Origin: Phlebotomus papatasi
Taxonomy: Eukaryota > Arthropoda > Insecta > Diptera > Psychodidae
DNA length: 64,000 nt
Assembly (NCBI RefSeq): GCF_024763615.1
Contig: NC_077222.1
Span: forward strand, 102,023,417 to 102,087,416
Direction: 5' to 3'
Part shown: one piece after another, positions 1 to 12,800 of the stretch
Layout of the letters: the number at the start of each line of letters is the position of its first letter
How positions within the stretch are numbered: the stretch's first letter is position 1
Notes under the pieces: model-generated
Databases searched by the model: none
Told to the model about the DNA's origin: nothing
Seen by the model: the letters and a program-made list of their open reading frames with translations, nothing else
Position numbers and translations under genes: made by a program

Positions 1-839
1 ACAAATAAAAGGAAGATTAGATGTATGCTTAAGTTATGAGTCCAAAGTGAAAATTTCCTTTTTTAGGTGTGTGCAATAATATTATTTAGATTGTATGGGA
101 ATTTGATATCAGTTTGCCTTTCGTCTTTATCTCTGTTGCGTTCTCTTTTTCACCTTCCCACAAATAAGTTGGGTAAAATTTGCCGTGAACAGAAAATTAG
201 TCGATGTGCGATCTCGTCACTGGCAATACCGTCACTGGAGAAGATATTATTCGTGGTTATTTTTTTGAAGGAAAGGAGATCTTGTGGTATAGATCTTTTT
301 GAAGAGAGAGATAAAAAAAGAAAATTGATTTAAATTTAAATTCAACAGCACGGACGATAAAGTGTTGTGTTGCACATACATAATATCTTCACCTAAATTG
401 CAAGACCAAACAGCTACCTGTTGAAGATCGCGAGAAGAATAAAGAAATTCCCATTTAAGACGTGGCCTGTGGTGTGTTTGTCGGATCACAGTTGAATTTA
501 TTCATATACCTTTTCTCTCTCTCTCTCGGTATCTCGTGAATTAGTGCTTTGTGCCATTTGTGTCAATTAAATTTTATTATCATTGGAATGAAGTGTTGAA
601 GAAGATATTGGTGTTTGAATGTAAATTTGCAAATACTGAATAATTCTTTTTGACTTTTTATTTGGCACAATAGGGTATAGTGCGATGTTAAGAGAAAAGA
701 AACCAAAGAAATTTGTGAAAAAACAATAAAATAAAGTATTTTAAATACCTAATCAACAATTGAGGATACGAGTTTATATGAATATTGAGTGAAAGAAAAG
801 AAAATTCAACATTTAGAGATAGATCATTAGGACGAAGAA
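1..839 (+). promoter_or_regulatory. kst: Probable 5' UTR / promoter-proximal region of kst
   Basis: No conserved coding sequence here. It is AT-rich with a CT-rich run at 513-527 and an initiator-like CACAGTTG near 487. If exon 1 is right, this stretch must contain the leader and possibly the start site of the long kst transcript. No TATA box is clear, so I cannot place the start. Confidence 0.3.
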
Positions 840-858
840 ATGTATTCCAAACGATTTG
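840..858 (+). CDS. kst: kst coding exon 1 (start codon exon)
   Basis: Nineteen coding bases giving MYSKRF plus the first base of a glycine codon, ended by the donor G|GTAATT. It joins in phase 1 to the exon at 10935. I chose this ATG because the join gives a continuous reading MYSKRFGGQYEPGGYASQ into the conserved CH1 lead-in. An in-frame Met at 10988 (MTQREGI) is the alternative start. The exon is too short to be recognised on its own, so the join is plausible rather than proven. Confidence 0.6.
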
Positions 859-3800
859 GTAATTACTTTTTTAATTTATTTGTTTATCTCCTTAATGCAT
901 TGTCTATAATGTACCATGTTTTGAAAATGTCGCAGACAGATATTTTTGTGGTAATTGTTTAATAATCAAAATGTATCAAAATTTGTGAAATTTTTCTTTT
1001 ACCATTTTCCTGTTCCGTCATCCAAAAAAAAAACCTGCCTTATGTAAGTGAGCTATTTTTATCGCTATCACTGGGCCTTATCAGTGTTATTGGAATCGGA
1101 CGGCATTCCCGAACATTCTCCACCAATAAGGAAAACTTTAGTATTATTTGCATTCAGTGTTACAGTGAAATGGATATGGTTTTGAGACTTTTTATCTCTC
1201 TATAAACTAAAATAACAATTTATGTTGAAATTCCCATATCGATATTTGCACTGGATTACAGAATAAATTCCCTGAAAATACTTCTCCTTCAATCGATTCA
1301 CCTCCAACATTGTAAATATTTAATGTTATATCGTATAGCTCTTTTTTTATTAATTTGAAATTCTCTTTTATGCTCAAATTTGTTCACAGTTGCTTTTATT
1401 TTTTTGTAGTTGTTGAGGTATAAATTTGCATTTTTGCCAAAATGAATTTCATGCTCAAGAAGATCAACATGCTGAGAATGATGTAGAGGATGTAAAAAAA
1501 CAACAACAACTTAGGAATGAAGATGAATGTGATATATTCATATTAATTTATCATTTTAAATAGTTTTCATTCTACTCTATTCACTATATTGGTTGTATGT
1601 CGAGGCCTCCATTCGAAAAAGGAGATATACTGTACGTAAATTTCTTCAAAGACATCTAAACACAATTAGCATCAATCTACAGAACAATTGAAGAGATATC
1701 AGATGCGTTGTATGAGCTAAATTGATGATGTCAATTTAGAAAGACAATTTCATTACATCTTTCAATATCTCTACCATTTTATTGGTCGGTGCCTTAAAGG
1801 GAAAAACTTTGCCGGGAAATACTTTTTGGTTTTAAAAATTGACCAACGTACCGGTCAAACGGTTTGAGGTAAACCCTTGGGGATTTCGGAGTACCCACGG
1901 TAAATCAAATCCAAAAGAATACTGTGAAATTTTCTGAAGACAATTCTAATCAAATAATTTAAAATTTATTGATTTAGATATGTAGTTTTTTTTTAATATA
2001 GGGAACTGTGCTTAATTCCGGACATGCTGCATATTAAACCTTAAAGTCCTAAGTAATATTTTTGATACAAATTTTAGGAGTGTTGTTTGGAAAACATAAT
2101 GCTGTTTATTATAATTTTTCTCTAAAAATAGTCTTTACATTTACACGTTTAAAAGTTGATGAATATATAAATATTGCTTTGTGTGCAATATCGGACACCA
2201 AGTTTCTAGAAGTCCCTTGCTTTTTTCTTAATCTCTTCCAAGGATTTTCCCAAGCACTTTATTCGTTGACGCGATGCCCTTTTATTCCTTGAACGTTGTG
2301 TAACCTCTTAAAACTTTTGAGGAATATAAGAAATGTCCGATATTTTTGGCTGTCCGAAATTTAGTACAGTTCAATAATAAAATTGTACTGCTGATCCTTT
2401 TGTGGGTTTGTGATTCTTGAGGCGTTCGGTAAAACTTTTAGGTTCTGAACTTAGTAAAATAAAAACAAAACTTCCTAAGAGCTTTTAGTTCCCCTAAAAG
2501 ACCCTTTGTCAAAGCCCTCGGTTAGTTGGGCAAAGCCAATGTTTTGTTCACTGAGGAAGTAAAACGATCTTCAGAATTAATTGTTGCCGATAAGGCTTAA
2601 CTGTTCCAAGTTCTTATCAGGCGGTTTTTTGAAAAATTGAATTATTAATTGAATTGAATATTTATTGAATATGGGCAAATGATTAAGCAACTTTAGGTGG
2701 CTTTTAAAAAAGTCACTGAAAATGCTTGTTGTTTAGAAATTCGAAACCTTTAGAAACTGGATTAACCCGGTCTTCAGGCACGAGGTTTAGCCCAGTTCCC
2801 GAAAGTCTCAAAATCCTAAATAGTAATCAATTTTATTCATTTTTCTCAAAATTTAATAGATCATTTGAGAAAGAAATTGCATGATTATGCTACAAATTCC
2901 CGTATGAGATACAATCCCGATAGCTAAACTGTTCAAAGGCTCACAATCCCCAAATACTCGATAGGGCGACAATATCAAAACCCCTCAACGTTCAAATCCG
3001 GAAAAGGTTGAAACTCCGAAAGCTAAAATCCCGAAAGGGGCCACATTCCCTACGTTCAGTAATGCCGGCTTCAGACTGGAGGTTTATCCCAGTTCCCAAA
3101 GGTCTTAAAAATCTTAATAACAAGCAATTTCATTGATTTTTTAAAATATAATGAATCATTTGTTCTTAATATTCAATTCTAAACAACAATTTCCTAAAAA
3201 ATCATGCTTGATGAGGAATTAGAGGAGTTAAGCCAGACAGCTAAGCCATAGATCTGAAGCCCATATAATAACCTTCCCGATTTAATAGCTCTCTTCGGTT
3301 GAGTTTTTTTCAGTACCGATTTGGAGGAATATCAGAGAGAACTTACTTAAAAAAATCGTTGAAAGTTCGAACGTTTAAACCGACGACTTTCACAAAAATG
3401 AATAGGGGGAAGTGAGGCATCTTTGAATTCGGGCAGGTTTGAAGTTGGGCTTTTTTCTCCTATTTTTGAACGGAATTGGACCTTACTGTGATATCATATA
3501 GCCTTACAAATTCCACTGTAAAGCTAAATACATTATGATAAGCCTTAACTTCTTTTAAAAACGTACGGACGGACGGACGGGAACGTTTTTTTCTTGCTAT
3601 TCATATATTCGTGATCAGGAGTGACTAAAACACATTTTGGCAAAATGTGGGGTCGATCGGAGGACATGAAATTTTGTTAGGATTATAGTAGGTGAGATTG
3701 TTAAGAATCTCAACTAATAGAAGTCCATTTTCAAAGGTACCCCAAATCAAAGTTCATAAAAAAAGGAAAGTTCATGAAAAAAAAATTATTTTATCGAAAT

Positions 3801-6800
3801 TTGAATTTAAACGTTTTTGACATCCTTAAAATCCACAAAACTACACAAAAATTGACTTTTTATGGCAAGCGTTTTCACATGATGTTGTTGATAAATTGAA
3901 GTGTGTCAAGAATACCAAAATTCGAAATGGCAGAACAATCAGCACTAAAGTGACTTGCACTTTAGGTTTCCGGTAAATTTTGAATAGGTTTGGCATGGCT
4001 TTGAAGTGACTTTGTCTCTTCAAAGCCAAGCTCTTTTCATGGGGCCATTCAAGAAAGGGAAATTATCGATAGGGCCATAATCCCAAAAGCCCGAACGCCA
4101 AAATTACGGAATGGGTATAATCGTTATAATCCCGAAAAGTCAAAATTCCGCAATCGAAAATCCCGAAAGGCCAAAATCTTGAAAGGGTCGGAATCACACG
4201 GGAGAGTTGATGTGTAAATAATTTCCCAAAACACAGAAAATTTCCTTTTGTCTCCAGCAAGTGTGGGTCCAATCGCGGAAGTAGTTACGACACCCTTACC
4301 AATTAGGAATTTTGGTTTTTGAAATTTAGTTTTTCATTATTTTGGTTTTCTGGATTTTGGTCCTGTCAGAACTTTGGCGTCCGGAATTTCAGGTTACGGG
4401 ATTTTAGCTTTCAGGATTTTGGTCTTTTCGGGATTTCGTCTTTCGGTATTCTGGATTTTGGAAATCTGGCTTTCTGGATTTTGCTTTTTTTGGAATTTTG
4501 GCGTCCGGGATTTCAGGTTTCGGGATTTTGACTTTCAGGATTTTAGTCGTTTCAAGATATTGGCGTTCGGGATTCTGGTTTCCGAGATTTTGGTCTTTTC
4601 GGGATTTTGCTGTTCTGTATTCTGGTTTCAAGACTCCGGCTTTCTGGATTTTGGTCTTTTTGGAATTTTGGCGTCCGGGATTTCAGGTTTAGAGATTTCG
4701 GTTTTCAGAATTTTTGTCGTTTCGGGATATTGGCATTTGGGATTCTGGGGATTGTGGCTTTCGAGATTTTGGTCTTTTGGGAATCTTAGCGTTCGGTATT
4801 CTGGCTTTTCGGGATTTTAGTCTTTTTGGGATTTTGGCGTCCGGGATTTCAGGTTTCGGGATATCGGCTTTCAGGATTTTGGTGTTTTCGAGATTTCGGC
4901 TTTCGTGATTGTAGCATTTGGAATTTTTGTTCTTAAGATTATTACTTTCGGTATTTTGTTTTTGAGGATTTTGGCGCTTTTGAGATTTTGCTTTAGGTAT
5001 TTTGGTCTTTGAAACTTTGATTTTCAGGATTTTTACTTTTACGATTTTGACAGGAACATCACGACTGGGGCAAAATTTTTCAAATTTTCAGACCGGTTTT
5101 TGGATTTTTTACGAGAAGTTCTTTGCCTAACTTTTTTGATAATTTTTACCCTAGTCCAGCAAATATTCGTATGAAGTGTATGGTTCTCATGGATCAAGAA
5201 TGACCCAGAAAATCAATGAGAGATCAAAATAATATTCCTTCATTCAAGCATTTCGCGAGTCTTATACTCGCTTAACTTTACTTTGTCATTGTTTTAGCTA
5301 CTTTCATTTGACTTTGTTGTCTTTGATGTTCTCAAAGTCAATTGGAGAAATTGAATTGAAAAAGCCATTGCTGTGTATTTGTAAGAGAGACAAATATTTG
5401 TCCAAGAAGATCACATCCCATATACAAGTACCCCATTTTATCTCAATATTTCGCAATAATAAAATGTGTGCGAGCCTTGGTGTTACGCGCGTTGCGATAA
5501 GACCTCTGAAAAGCATGTGATTCCGAGGATAGAGGGCAGAAAAAGAGCACGAATATGATGTCACACATAAAAATAAAATAAATTGCATAGAAAATCTGGT
5601 AAGCTTTGGGATTAAGACAAAGTTGTAAATCGATTTTTTTTCGGGGTTTTTTGTCGTGGCAAGTTCTATTCGTCAAATTGTCGAAATTTTGCCGGTTTTG
5701 GTGGTTTAATTAGATAGGTTTGAGGGGGAGTTTCACTGCATGCGGAATCGAAATGCTATCGATAACGATAAGAATTTCTCTGTGGCTTCAGAATTTGGGT
5801 AAGGAGAAGTTTGGTGTGAAAAAAATTTGGTAGAGGTAGCAGAGGTTATTTGGAAGGTAGACTAATGTTGACTTAATCGATCACTAATTTCACGCCCAAT
5901 GCGACAATAACACGGAGTTCCACTTTAGTCTTCACCTTGTTTTTTTTTTGTGTACCTGGGGCTTCTCATTTGGTTTCCTAACAAATTGAACTATTCTTTA
6001 CATTGGAATTTTTCTAATTTTGTATTCTGGATGGGAGAATATTTGAAATGCCATCGTTTGGAAATTGCAAATGATCCACCTCCATTGTATTTCTCGAATT
6101 ACACGTGAGGAAATTGATTAAGAAAAAATGTTGGCGAGCTTGTAAAGAGAGAAAGAGAGAGAGGGACTAAAAACTTGTTAAATTTTTAGATTGTGTTTCG
6201 CTGATTGATTTTTATTAATTTCCCATTAAATCCAAAAACAACATAAGGTGAAAATTAATATTGAAAAACCCACGTTTTTTTTTAATAGATTTAAAAAATG
6301 CATGCTTTTGGTGCTTTTCAGAGTGTCTCAAATCGTTGTAAATTAAAGAGAATTAACCTAATGATCTTTCAACATTTTCAAAAGAAGCAATAAATCAATT
6401 TTTAAATCATTTGAACGATTTTGGATAAATAAAGACACACACACTTTTGTGTTTTGCTAATTCCCATAACCAAAAAGGTGATGATAAAATATATCTATTT
6501 AAAGATTTATTCATCAAAATCAATGTTTTCTCAGCTTTCACGGGTCTTTTTTTTCCCTCCCATTCCGTACTCAATTAGCTCTTCACGGAGATTGAGACAA
6601 AATTTAAATAAATCACAATTGGTTAAAAAATGGTGTGGCATTGCATTTTGAGGTGAATCTCTGGACACTTTCACGGTAAAATGGAAAAGAAAAATAAACG
6701 TTTTTACCAGCGGCTTTTCTTTGATGGACACTTTTTTTTGTTGGTTTTAACTTAAGCGCCAAGACTTTGGGTTTATGAGTTAAGCAGAATTTTTTCTAAC

Positions 6801-9800
6801 CATGATCTCAAGTGCATGGAATTTTGCCATTTTGTGAATGTGTAACATTTTCCAGAAGAAGGAATGTCATAAGCCACTCGAAAGATTATTCATAGTATAA
6901 ATATTTATCTCTTAAGGCAATTTTGATTCTTTCCCTAAGACCTTCTTATCAAGAGCTTTGGATGTGCTCTATGTTGCTAATTACCTGGGATATTTCTGGT
7001 ATTAGAAAAGAAAGACAAGAGAAAAATTATTGGTTAGTGGAAAAGAGGGCAATTTTGAATATATCTCTTCAATTCGAGCGATATGCAATAAATTACTGTA
7101 ATGCAGAAAATTTAGGAATTTCCCTACATCGCTCTTTACATCGTTAAAGTCCTAAATTGCTTGTCTAAAAATAATTTATATCATACCATTAAGCATTATA
7201 TGTAATTAAAAATATTTATTTCCATAAAATATTTTAATTACATTGCGTCCTGTGATTGGATGAAGCTGGAAAGCATTTAGTACTTTGGCCAATTAGAGAA
7301 AACGATGGTGCTAAAAGATTTTATGGGATTAGTTATTGGAATAATTATTTTTGGTCAGTAAACTTGTAATTAGGTCAGTAAATACTAAATGGTTAATAAT
7401 ATATATCATTTTGATCAAGTAAATTGCACAAAATTGATCAGCTGTTTTGCTAAAAATACTTCATATATTGAAGATAAACGATTTACAGTTACTAAACACT
7501 TAGCGATAAGGAAATTTACGGCAATTTATGTTATGTTATAACCTCACTTAATTTACATAACCTTCTTTCGGTTTATGATTTTGGTATTGTCCTTATTTTG
7601 AGGTTGATTTAAACACAACTCTTCTAACGAGATAATTTAGTCTTTATTCTCCTTTTTGGACTAGTGAAGACTTAATTAGTAATTAGAAACGTAAATGGCA
7701 AAGTCGCACAGATATCATATTGCGATTTCTGCTCAGAGATCTCTAGATCGTATAGTTTATTGCGTATAGCATATAGCTCAGAGATCGTTAAATATTAAGA
7801 TTTATAAGTCAGAGCTGGGTAGATCTTGCGATTTCTGCAACAAAATCTCATGATTTCCTCTGAAATCGCAGATCGCATGATTTATTGCTCAGATATTGCT
7901 ATATTTTGCGATTTCTGCACAGACTGAGATCGTAATATCTAATGATTCCTTGCTCGCAAATCACTTATCGTGCGATTTATTGCTCAAAGAGTGCAAGATC
8001 TCGCGATTTCTTATTCATATGTCACTAGATCTCACAATGTATTGCTCAGATTTCGCAAAATCTCATGATTTCTTGGCCAGACCTCGCTGTGTCTCACGAT
8101 TTCGGCATTGAGATCGCAAGATTTCGCGATTTCTTGTTCAAAGGTTGGAAGATCTCGCAATACCTGCTTTAGAGCTCGCTATACCTTGGGATTTCTGCAC
8201 TGAGGTAGCAAGATCTCACGATTTATTGCCCATATATCGCTAGATCTCACAACTTCTTGCTCAGAGATCACTAGATCTCACGATTCCTTGCTCAGATCAT
8301 ACAGTCCTAGGTATTACTTGCTCAGAGATCGCTGGATTTCACGATTTCTAGCTCAATAATATCTAAACCTCATGATTACTTGTTCATTTATTAGTGCAAG
8401 ATCTCGCGATTTCTTGCTCAGATATTGCCCTATCTTACACTTTCTTGCTCATAGATCGCAAAATCTTGCGATTTCTGCTCAGATATCGCTATATCTCGCG
8501 ATTAGTTGCTCAGAGATCGCAAGATCTTGCAATATTTGCTGAGAGCTTGTAAGGTCTCGCGATTTCTGCTAAGGACTCGCTATATCCCGGGATTAATTGC
8601 TCAGATATTTCTAGATCTCACTATTCCTTGCTCATATACCAAAAGATCCCACGATTTATTACTCAGAGATCGCAAAATCTCGCGATTTATACTCAAAACT
8701 CGCTAGATATCACGATTTTTGAACAAAGATTGCAAAATTTCAAGATTTATTGCTTGTAGATCGCAAGACCTCACGACTTATTGAGATTGACAGTTCTTAT
8801 CATTTCTTGTTTAGAGCTTGTTACAACTCCCGATTTTTTGCTAAGAGTTTGGTAAACTTTGGTAAATTTTGTTTGGTAAATCTCATGATTTCTTGCTAAG
8901 AGACCACAAGATTATACGATTTTTTTCTCAGAAATCGCTTGATCTTGCAATTTCTTGCTCATAGATCGCAAAACCTAACGATTTTTGCATAGATATCGCT
9001 AGATCTCACTATTACTTGCTCGAAACTCGCTAGATTTCGAGATTTCTGCAGTTTGTGCATAATATCTTATGATTCTTTGCTCAAAGATTGTACAGTATTA
9101 CAATTGCTTACTCAGACATCGCAAAATCTCACGATAAATTACTCTGAGATCTTAAGATTTCATGATTTCTGCTCAGAGATCGCTAGATCTAACGATTTGT
9201 TACTCAAAGATTACAAGTTTTTACGATTTCTTGCTCAGAGATCACAAGGTCCCACGATTATTTGCTGAAAGCTCTCTTGACCTCGATATTTCTAGACTGG
9301 GTTCAGAAGATCTCATGATTACTTGCTCGAAGATCTCAACATTTCATGATTTCTGCTCATAAATCGCTAAATCTCATGATTTCTGCTCAGAAATCCCTAA
9401 GAACGCAGTATGTTTTGCCAGAAAGTCGCAAAATCTCGCGATTTCTGCTGAGATCTCGCTATATCTCAGGATTTCTGCACTGAGATTGCAGAATTTCACG
9501 ATTCATTGCTTAGATATCGCAAGATTTCTTGCTTATATATCGCAAGATTTCACGATTTCGTGCTCAGATATTGTTATATATCATAATTACTTGCTGAGAG
9601 ATTGTAATTTCTCATATTTTCTTGCTCAGAGATCGCTACATCTCACAAATTCTTGTTCAGATATCGCAAGTTCTCGTGATTTTTTGCTCAGAGCTCCGCT
9701 AGAGCTCGCAATTTTTTACGCAGGAATCTCATGATTTCGCAATTTCTTGATCAGAGATCGCAAAATCTCGCAATTTCTTTCTCAGAGAGCTCGTATTATT

Positions 9801-12800
9801 TCGGGATATTTTGCTCAGTGATTGCTAGATCTCACGATTTCATTCACAGTGATTGTAAAATCTCGCTATTTCTCCCTCAGTGATCGTCAGATCACACGAT
9901 TTCTTACTTAGAGATCGCAAGATTTCGTGATTTCTTCTTCAACAATTGCAGAATCTCGCGATTTTCCGCCGTACCAAAATTGAACATAATCTAAAAAGAA
10001 AAATGTTAATGTTCTTACGAATTTTTTATCCAGACAAAACATAAAATAAATTTTCCCAAACCAAAATCCGTGTGCTATTACTCTCGAACTTTTTATAACC
10101 TATAATTTTTCTTAAATGTTTCTCAAAGTATTTTTGAAAGTTTCAAAAAATTAAACTCTCTTGATATTTTGAATTCGAATTTAAAGTACTAAAAGGTTCA
10201 AACTATTTTTGTTCAAAAGGTCAAAGATTTGATAAAATTTAGAAAAATATGTCTGATTTTTTGAGGTTATGTCCACTTGGTCTTGACGTATTGACTTCTT
10301 GCCTAAATTGAAGAATATTTAAGGTGTAATGTATTATTTACTCAAGCATACGTACTACAAGAGAACTTAGAATTTAGGTTATGAAAAATAAACATAACCT
10401 CAAACTCAATAGATCCTATAACCTCAAATTCATTTAGGTATTTCTGTTTAAAAATATTTCAATTTTACATTGAAACTTTGAAATTATTCCTGGCACTTGT
10501 CGAAGTTGCCCAACCTTCCTGTAATCTATAAAATGAAATATACGATGAAGAACAAAGCAAATAGCGATTAATACACTTGAATGCATTATGAGATGTGAGA
10601 AAAAATATACAACTAGATATTAACTTGGCGAGTGAATGTGCGAGAGAGGGTTCAAAAGCAAATTGCTTTAGATTCACATGCACGGCAATTGAATGTGGAA
10701 CATTATGTGAAAGAGTTGCAAGTGGCACGAGAGTACTTGCGAACTCTAAGGAGAAAGAGCACGTTACAGGGGGAATATTATTATAAGTAAAAAAAAATAT
10801 GTTGAAGAAGAAGCTCAATAATTTGCTAATTTTATTGCAATTTGTAGTATTTTTCAACATTGTAAAATGACTAATGTTTTATTTGACCTTTCCCTGATTT
10901 TCTTTTTTTTCTTTTTGTGTTTTTTTTCGTGCAGGGGGACAATATGAACCGGGAGGATATGCGAGTCAGGTGCAGCAGAGGAGTAACATGACACAACGGG
11001 AGGGTATCCAGAAATTTGAGAATGAGAGAATCAAGACACTGCAAGAAGAACGTCTGCACATACAGAAGAAAACCTTCACCAAATGGATGAATTCATTCCT
11101 GATAAAGGTAAGAACGCTCGTGGTTTTTTTTTTAAAATTTTGGTTGGTTGGTAGAAATGGTGACACTCCGGAAGTGTCACTTGTGATTTAAATCAAATCA
11201 TTATGTTCACTTATTGTTTCCTCCAAAAAAAAGAGCGTCGAAGAAAGAAGAAAAGCATTTATCTAATGCGATTTGGTCACAATGGCAAAAAGAATGAATG
11301 TGTCTCAAGACTCAATAAATCTTTTCACTTTTTGTCTCACACTTTGCAAGTGATGTTAAAATACGTAACACTTTTACTGAGATTTATTTACATCTGTGAA
11401 GTAGAAAAAATATTTATTTACAGAAAATTTGAATTTATTAATTTATAGAATATAAAATTATGTAAAATAATTTTTAATTTTTGAATAATTTATTTGAACG
11501 AGAATTATACGATGTTTGTAAAATATTTTTGTCAGTCGGAAGGGAATTATAGGAGGGCCTCTTGATATCTGATGTGCTAGACTGACCTACGATATCGAGA
11601 GACAGCTTGACATAATTATAATTCAAAAGTTAGTGTGATAAGCCTAGATCAACTTATTGTAGATGAAATTCTTAATGTGAGCAAACTCGAATTGAATGCA
11701 AAATCGATTTGGAACTAAAAAAGAGAGAGGTGTTATACAGCAATTTGGAATCGAATTTATGAAAAATTGCAAACTTTTTTTAAATCAAAATATCTGGGAT
11801 GTAAATAAACTAACAGAAAAGTGATAGTGGAATATAGACTAGAACCTCCCCTATATTTTTGCACCAAAACTTGATCTTATGGTTTGCTCGGTAGCTGAGA
11901 TAATTCTTATTTGCTTTAGAACACGTTTTATCATCAAAATCGGTTAAGCACGTGTCGAGATAATTGAGGTTATGTAATATGGAAAATTGGTTTCTCAACA
12001 GTAGCGCCCCTAGCGTTGATCCTACGAAGTTCAAATATTCTAGAAAATTGTTGCGCTTTGCAGTTACCTTTAATTTGCGCCCTCAAACTTCAAAATCGGT
12101 CAAATAGAACAGGAGATAGCGTTTTGAATTTCGTGAACTTTGACCCCTCATATCTCCGGTTCTATTATAAGCACAGCGAACCCACGCCACTTTTTGGTAA
12201 CTTCATAGCCTAGACTACAACATTATTTATTTAAAACATTATTTATAATTCTGGGTAATTAGAACAAGTAGGAAGAGTGGGAATTATATAAAAGATGGGA
12301 AAAGAATGTGTTGCAAAAGTATAGGTACGTAACAACAGCGTCACCTGTGGTGACTTTTTGAAATTTCATCTGAAAGTGCTAATCGAGACGAAACCAAAAA
12401 ATCAAAATTTAGATCAAAATGTTAATTAGAACCGGAGATAGAGGCCGGTCAATTTTCGAACGTTGACCCCTTATAGCTGGGGTCAGGGGTTATGGATCGA
12501 CTTAAGTATTCTTTTGTTTGATAGGTATAATCAGCGGCTACAACATACTAAAATTTCAGCCCGATGCACAAAGGAATTTTTGAGTTATTTAACTTATAAA
12601 ATGAAAACAATAGCGTCCCTAGCGGTGGTTTTACGAACTTGCGATGTTAGAAGGGGAAGTGGCATTTCATGAGAGCTTTTTCAAAATGCCCTCACCTTTT
12701 AAATTCTGACAATTATAACCGGATTTATGGTTCTTAAGTTTTTTTTTTGGACCCTTGTAGTTCGGGTTAGGAGACCTTAAGTTTGGTATTGATCGAAAGC

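Larger units (their letters stand above)
2930..5060. repeat. GGGATTTTGG minisatellite cluster in intron 1
   Basis: Degenerate units of about 14-17 bp. From 4305 to 5060 they read TTTCGGGATTTTGGCYTT on the + strand. At 2930-3050 and 4040-4200 the same unit appears inverted (AATCCCGAAAGGCCAAAA). The long in-frame openings over it are a by-product of the periodicity. At 4212-4260 is one unit of the CCCAAAACACAGAAAATTT repeat found in the insertion at 50.7 kb. Confidence 0.75.
859..10934 (+). other. kst: kst intron 1 (10.1 kb): AT-rich, minisatellites, MITE copies
   Basis: Listed separately are the MITE at 3062-3262, the minisatellites at 2930-5060 and the long array at 7690-9970. In the rest (859-2900, 5060-7690, 9980-10934) I see AT-rich unique-looking sequence with no coding signal, only short motifs such as CATAACCTCAAA near 10390. 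Open frames here are short and compositionally biased. Confidence 0.7.

Noticed and set aside
4374..4820. 148-residue + strand open frame of FSGFW-type repeats
   Set aside because: It arises from the GGGATTTTGG minisatellite. Several frames on both strands are open at once and there is no unique sequence.
7690..9970. CRISPR-like appearance of regularly spaced repeats
   Set aside because: Units are contiguous and degenerate with no unique spacers, and the genome is eukaryotic. It is a minisatellite.
10465..10860. 131-residue - strand open frame in intron 1
   Set aside because: Low-complexity hydrophobic and serine-rich sequence with no start context or domain; the opposite strand is open as well.
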